A DNA stretch of 64,000 nucleotides from contig JBPOHK010000063.1 of NCBI GenBank assembly GCA_052035645.1, positions 5,159 to 69,158 on the forward strand, given 5' to 3'. The position numbers and the translations under genes are program-made. Below the pieces are notes generated by a model, which was not told the DNA's origin, did not search any database, and worked only from the letters and a program-made list of their open reading frames with translations. This document shows, in pieces, positions 61,918 to 64,000 of the stretch; position 1 is the stretch's first letter, and the number at the start of each line of letters is the position of its first letter. This DNA comes from RPQJ01 sp052035645 (GTDB taxonomy: Bacteria > Pseudomonadota > Gammaproteobacteria > Steroidobacterales > Steroidobacteraceae).

Positions 61918-62097
61918 CCGCCTACGTAATCGCGGCCGCCCGCCTACGGTGCGGAGCCGATTTGTCGCGTGCCTCCCGGTCGATAGCCTCCGGTCCAAAG
62001 AACCGTGCGCATGCGACAGCCCATGGCGTCGTACGCCGCAGGAGTTCGGCAGTCCGGGATGCGCGAGGCCACGTCGGGCTCGCGAGAGGGGACGGAG

Positions 62098-63921
62098 ATG
62101 ATTGCCAACATGAAGCGCTTCAGCGGGTTTGCGGCATCGATGCTGGCGGCGTGCGCGGCCTTCGCCACGTCGGTCTGGAGCCCGCTGGCAATCGCCGCGG
62201 GGCCCGGCACCGTGACGGTGACGGCGAAGTCGGCGGGCGTGCCGATCACGGTCGGGTACCGCTGGCTGCTGGAGGAGGATTCGACGTGGTACGTCGATCC
62301 GGGCCAGCCGGATGCCGACACGACGACCGCGACGCTCGCGCTCAACATGCACAAGAGCCACATGACGGTCGTCGCGTCCGGGCACTCCGACGCGAATCCG
62401 GCGAGCATCCCCGTCCCGGATACGGCGAAGCGGTACTTCCTCACCGTCCTGCCGGACCAGCACGAGCCGGGCACCGACCCGCGCACGTCGGCTTCCCGGG
62501 ACTGCACGGCGCCCGGCAACTGCTACACGCAGAGCGGTCGACAGATCACGCCGGAACTGTTCAACGGCGGCACGACCGCGACGCTCTCGGTGACGCTGGC
62601 CAGCCAGCCGGTGCCGACGGCGCAGATCTTCGTGCGCGCGTTCCAGGACAGCCGCCCGATCAACGGCGTGTGGGACAACGGCGAGGCCCCGCTCGGGGGC
62701 TGGACCGTCTTCATCTACGACATGGGCGGGCAGATGATGGCCGACACCTTCGGCCACCCGCTCGGCACGGTCTACGATGCGGACGGCAACGTCGTGCGGC
62801 TCGGCGACGGCACGCTGCACACGATCACCGCGGAGGAGGCCGCCGATCCGGCGCGCAATCCCTATGGCATCGCCGAGGGTGAACTGCTCGTCAAGGGCAT
62901 CGCGCCCGGCAAGTACGGCGTGCGCGTCGTCCCGCCGGCGGGCCAGAAGTGGCAGCAGACCTCGACCATCGAGGGCACGCCGGGCATCGACACCTGGGTC
63001 AAGGCCAACGAGCCGCGCTATTTCGCGGAATTCGGTCCGGCCGGCCACCACGCCGAATTCGGCTTCATCAGCACCAACGGTGCGCTGAACGACTTCCCGA
63101 AGTCGGCGAGCGATCCGGACTACGTCCCGCCGGGCTCGAATTCGATCTCCGGCCGCATCGTCAACATGCGGATGGCGCGACCGCCCGAGGTCGGCTTCTC
63201 GGCGGGCCACCCGCTGCCCGGCTGCTGGGTCGGCCTGAACAACCAGGCGGGTACGCGCGGCCTCATGGCCATGCCCTGCGACGAGGACAGCCAGTTCACG
63301 TTCCCCGGCGTGGCGGACGGCACCTACCAGCTCGTCATCTGGGACACGTACCTCGACAACATCATCGCCACGCAGACCGTCCAGGTCGGCGCCGGTGCGC
63401 CCGCGCCGAACGGCGACCTCGGCGACGTGCCGGTCTTCCGCTGGTTCGGGTCGCTCGAGCACTGGGTGTTCAACGACCTGAACGGCAACGGCGTGCGCGA
63501 GCCGGGCGAAAAGGGCATCCCGGACCAGACCGTGAACCTGCGCTTCCGCGACGGCAGCATGTATGCGTCGTCGACCACGGACACCGAGGGCTACCTGCCG
63601 TTCGACGAGATCTTCCCGTTCTTCAGCTGGCTGATCGCGGAAGTCGACTACGCGCGCTTCAACGCGACGGGCGTGACCGTCGTCAGCGACGCCGGCGGAC
63701 CGGTGCTCAACGACGACAAGTACGGGCGCGGCAAGCTCAACCCGCAGACGCAGGACCCGGCGGAATGCGCCGACGGTTCCGACGCCACGGCGGAGCGCCC
63801 GGGACTGTGCCTCGCGCGCAAGGAAGTCGCGCAGTGGAATGCGACCGATCCCGGCCAGATCGTCCCGCCGCCGCTGCTCGAGGGCTACAACTCGTTCCTC
63901 GGCACGACCGAGGTGTTCTAG
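62098..63921 (+). pseudogene. large secreted SdrD_B-type protein, interrupted by in-frame TAG
   Basis: 607 codons to a TAG at 63919-63921, after which the same frame stays open to the window edge (26 more codons: WGKKAWYKGENGCITG...). Signal peptide about 1-36. The body has carboxypeptidase-like/SdrD_B beta domains (VFNDLNGNGVREPGEKG, GEAPLGGWTVFIYDMGG). It is probably surface or periplasmic. Start ATG 62098 (MIANMKRFSG) has GGGGACGGAG directly upstream. It may be a broken gene, a recoded one, or a sequencing error; the true C-terminus is outside the window. Confidence 0.7.
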
Positions 63922-64000
63922 TGGGGCAAGAAAGCCTGGTACAAGGGCGAGAACGGCTGCATCACCGGCGTGGTGTACTACCAGACCACGCGCGCTGAAA

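Noticed and set aside
1..64000. tRNA, rRNA, riboswitch and insertion sequence genes
   Set aside because: No cloverleaf, rRNA core sequence, known riboswitch fold or transposase frame was recognised on reading; a covariance-model scan was not possible.

Overview
The window is GC-rich, densely coded DNA from a bacterial chromosome. The gene content points to a Gammaproteobacterium: bioBFHCD in one operon, TatABC, TrkAH, PBP1b with a TPR lipoprotein beside it, rpoZ-spoT-ridA-recG-ubiA, Fe-SOD, an aa3-type oxidase with CtaA/CtaB/CtaG/SURF1, and type IV pilus minor pilins. A lineage near Xanthomonadales, Nevskiales or Steroidobacterales fits, but that placement is inference from gene content and no rRNA gene is present to test it. 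No gap between genes exceeds 300 bases, and I saw no tRNA, rRNA, CRISPR array or insertion sequence.

Layout. 1-11148 (minus): the 5' part of a POT peptide transporter, tatCBA, dtd, a TPR lipoprotein next to mrcB (PBP1b), trkH-trkA, uvrD. 11239-14657 (plus): a DUF885 metallopeptidase-like protein, a REP-like palindromic element, an EamA transporter, sodB. 14686-19190 (minus): vanZ-like, ctaB, ctaA, a SCO-like protein and SURF1, that is haem A synthesis and oxidase assembly; a 68-residue two-helix protein is divergent. 19523-23610 (minus): ctaC-ctaD-small protein-ctaG-ctaE, closed by a clear intrinsic terminator. 23684-28931 (minus): the biotin operon bioBFHC, then bioD and a DUF2244 protein, with a candidate BirA-type operator at the bioB/comF divergence. 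29067-31042 (plus): comF-nhaA. 31043-37515 (minus): rpoZ-spoT-ridA-recG-ubiA, with a small plus-strand lipoprotein gene between spoT and ridA. 37776-44570 (plus): the minor pilin operon pilE-fimT-pilV-pilW-pilX-pilY1, which separates rpoZ from gmk (44580-45215, minus).

45754-56854 is the most unusual part. A tight minus-strand operon encodes, in order of transcription, a CcmI/CcmH-like TPR membrane protein, a His-rich b-type-cytochrome-like membrane protein, a 520-residue cytochrome with 21 CXXCH motifs (seven three-haem modules), a 1000-residue cytochrome with 39 CXXCH plus one CX3CH motif (seventeen two-haem modules after a three-haem head), a 790-residue SPOR/TPR/beta-barrel outer-membrane protein and a lipoprotein. 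Divergently encoded is a membrane-anchored iron-sulphur flavoprotein oxidoreductase, overlapped by an exported Sel1/ankyrin protein. Together they read as a candidate inner-membrane to outer-membrane electron conduit with up to 61 c-type haems in two proteins. This function is inferred from parts and context only.

58854-64000 holds a second redox/export block: a cytochrome c fused to a periplasmic-binding-protein fold, a SCO protein, a lytic transglycosylase, and a large secreted SdrD_B-type protein whose reading frame is broken by an in-frame TAG just before the window ends.
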